Positions 38,955 through 39,031 of a stretch of DNA of 39,031 bases are shown here, piece after piece. The notes beneath the pieces were generated by a model. The model searched no databases, had not been told where the DNA came from, and saw only the letters and a list, made by a program, of their open reading frames with translations. Source of the stretch: CAYVAP01 sp964343195 (GTDB lineage Bacteria > Bacteroidota > Bacteroidia > J057); NCBI GenBank assembly GCA_964343195.1, contig CAYFIR010000057.1:1-39031 (forward strand), written 5' to 3'. Position 1 is the first letter of the stretch. Every line of letters begins with the position of its first letter. A program made the position numbers and the translations under genes.

Positions 38955-39031
38955 ATTTCTATAACTGGTTTTCTGTTTTAACGTGAGTTTTGAGTTTCTG
39001 GGCTTCAATTCCAATTGGAACAAGTAGCCTA

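Noticed and set aside
1..39031. tRNA, rRNA, insertion sequence, prophage or attachment site
   Set aside because: No T-loop-like GTTCRA context with a plausible acceptor stem, no transposase or integrase motif and no terminal inverted repeats were recognised by eye; a short divergent tRNA could still be missed without a tool.

Overview
The window is about 39 kb of a Bacteroidota chromosome, most likely from the Saprospiria/Lewinella-like part of the phylum; the phylum is well supported, the finer placement is inference. Support comes from two secreted proteins with type IX secretion C-terminal sorting domains, Bacteroidota-type promoters (TTTG, about 19 bases, then TAnnTTTG), a DUF4159 protein, an M56/TonB protein beside a BlaI-type regulator, and a carotenoid ketolase together with a mevalonate-pathway HMG-CoA reductase. 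No tRNA, rRNA, CRISPR array, insertion sequence or phage gene was seen. A 100-base run of N at 17902-18001 is a scaffold gap inside a repetitive gene.

Layout. 160-2564 (minus): a DUF4159 protein, a tail-anchored protein of unknown function and a TonB-C protein. 2737-4895 (plus): a PBP4-type peptidase and a superoxide dismutase. 5021-7230 (minus): a 2Fe-2S ferredoxin, a ferredoxin-NADP reductase-like flavoprotein and a crotonase-fold enzyme. 7409-9253 (plus): a 59-residue membrane protein and a photolyase/cryptochrome. 9570-12539 (minus): a TPR adenylate cyclase and ferrochelatase. 12737-16281 (plus): a secreted nuclease/phosphatase-fold protein, a prohibitin-like protein and 4-hydroxyphenylpyruvate dioxygenase. 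16562-19337 (minus): a large secreted repeat protein crossing the gap. 19999-22115 (plus): ferritin, a UbiA-type prenyltransferase and a Fur-family regulator. 22176-23129 (minus): a CPBP-family membrane protein that has lost its catalytic residues. 23238-28053 (plus): a methyltransferase, HMG-CoA reductase and a beta-propeller/OmpA protein. 28332-30029 (minus): an MFS transporter coupled to a NUDIX hydrolase. 30412-33456 (plus): an outer-membrane protein overlapping rsmD, then an ALDH7-type dehydrogenase. 33709-35315 (minus): an EGF-like lipoprotein and a CrtW-like ketolase. 35541-38898 (plus): a BlaI regulator, an M56 peptidase fused to a TonB-C domain, a lipoprotein-like protein with two TonB-C domains, and infC.

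Most genes are housekeeping. Iron and oxidative-stress functions recur (Mn-type SOD, ferredoxin/reductase, ferrochelatase, ferritin, Fur-family regulator), as do isoprenoid functions (HMG-CoA reductase, CrtW, UbiA). The least ordinary material is: the BlaI - M56-TonB - tandem TonB-C module with a recently copied TonB-C cassette; intergenic arrays with an AAC triplet every 7 bases at several separate sites; the repeat protein, whose true gap length can be predicted as 120 + 240n bases; the inactivated CPBP protein; and -7 promoter elements sitting 4-5 bases from start codons.
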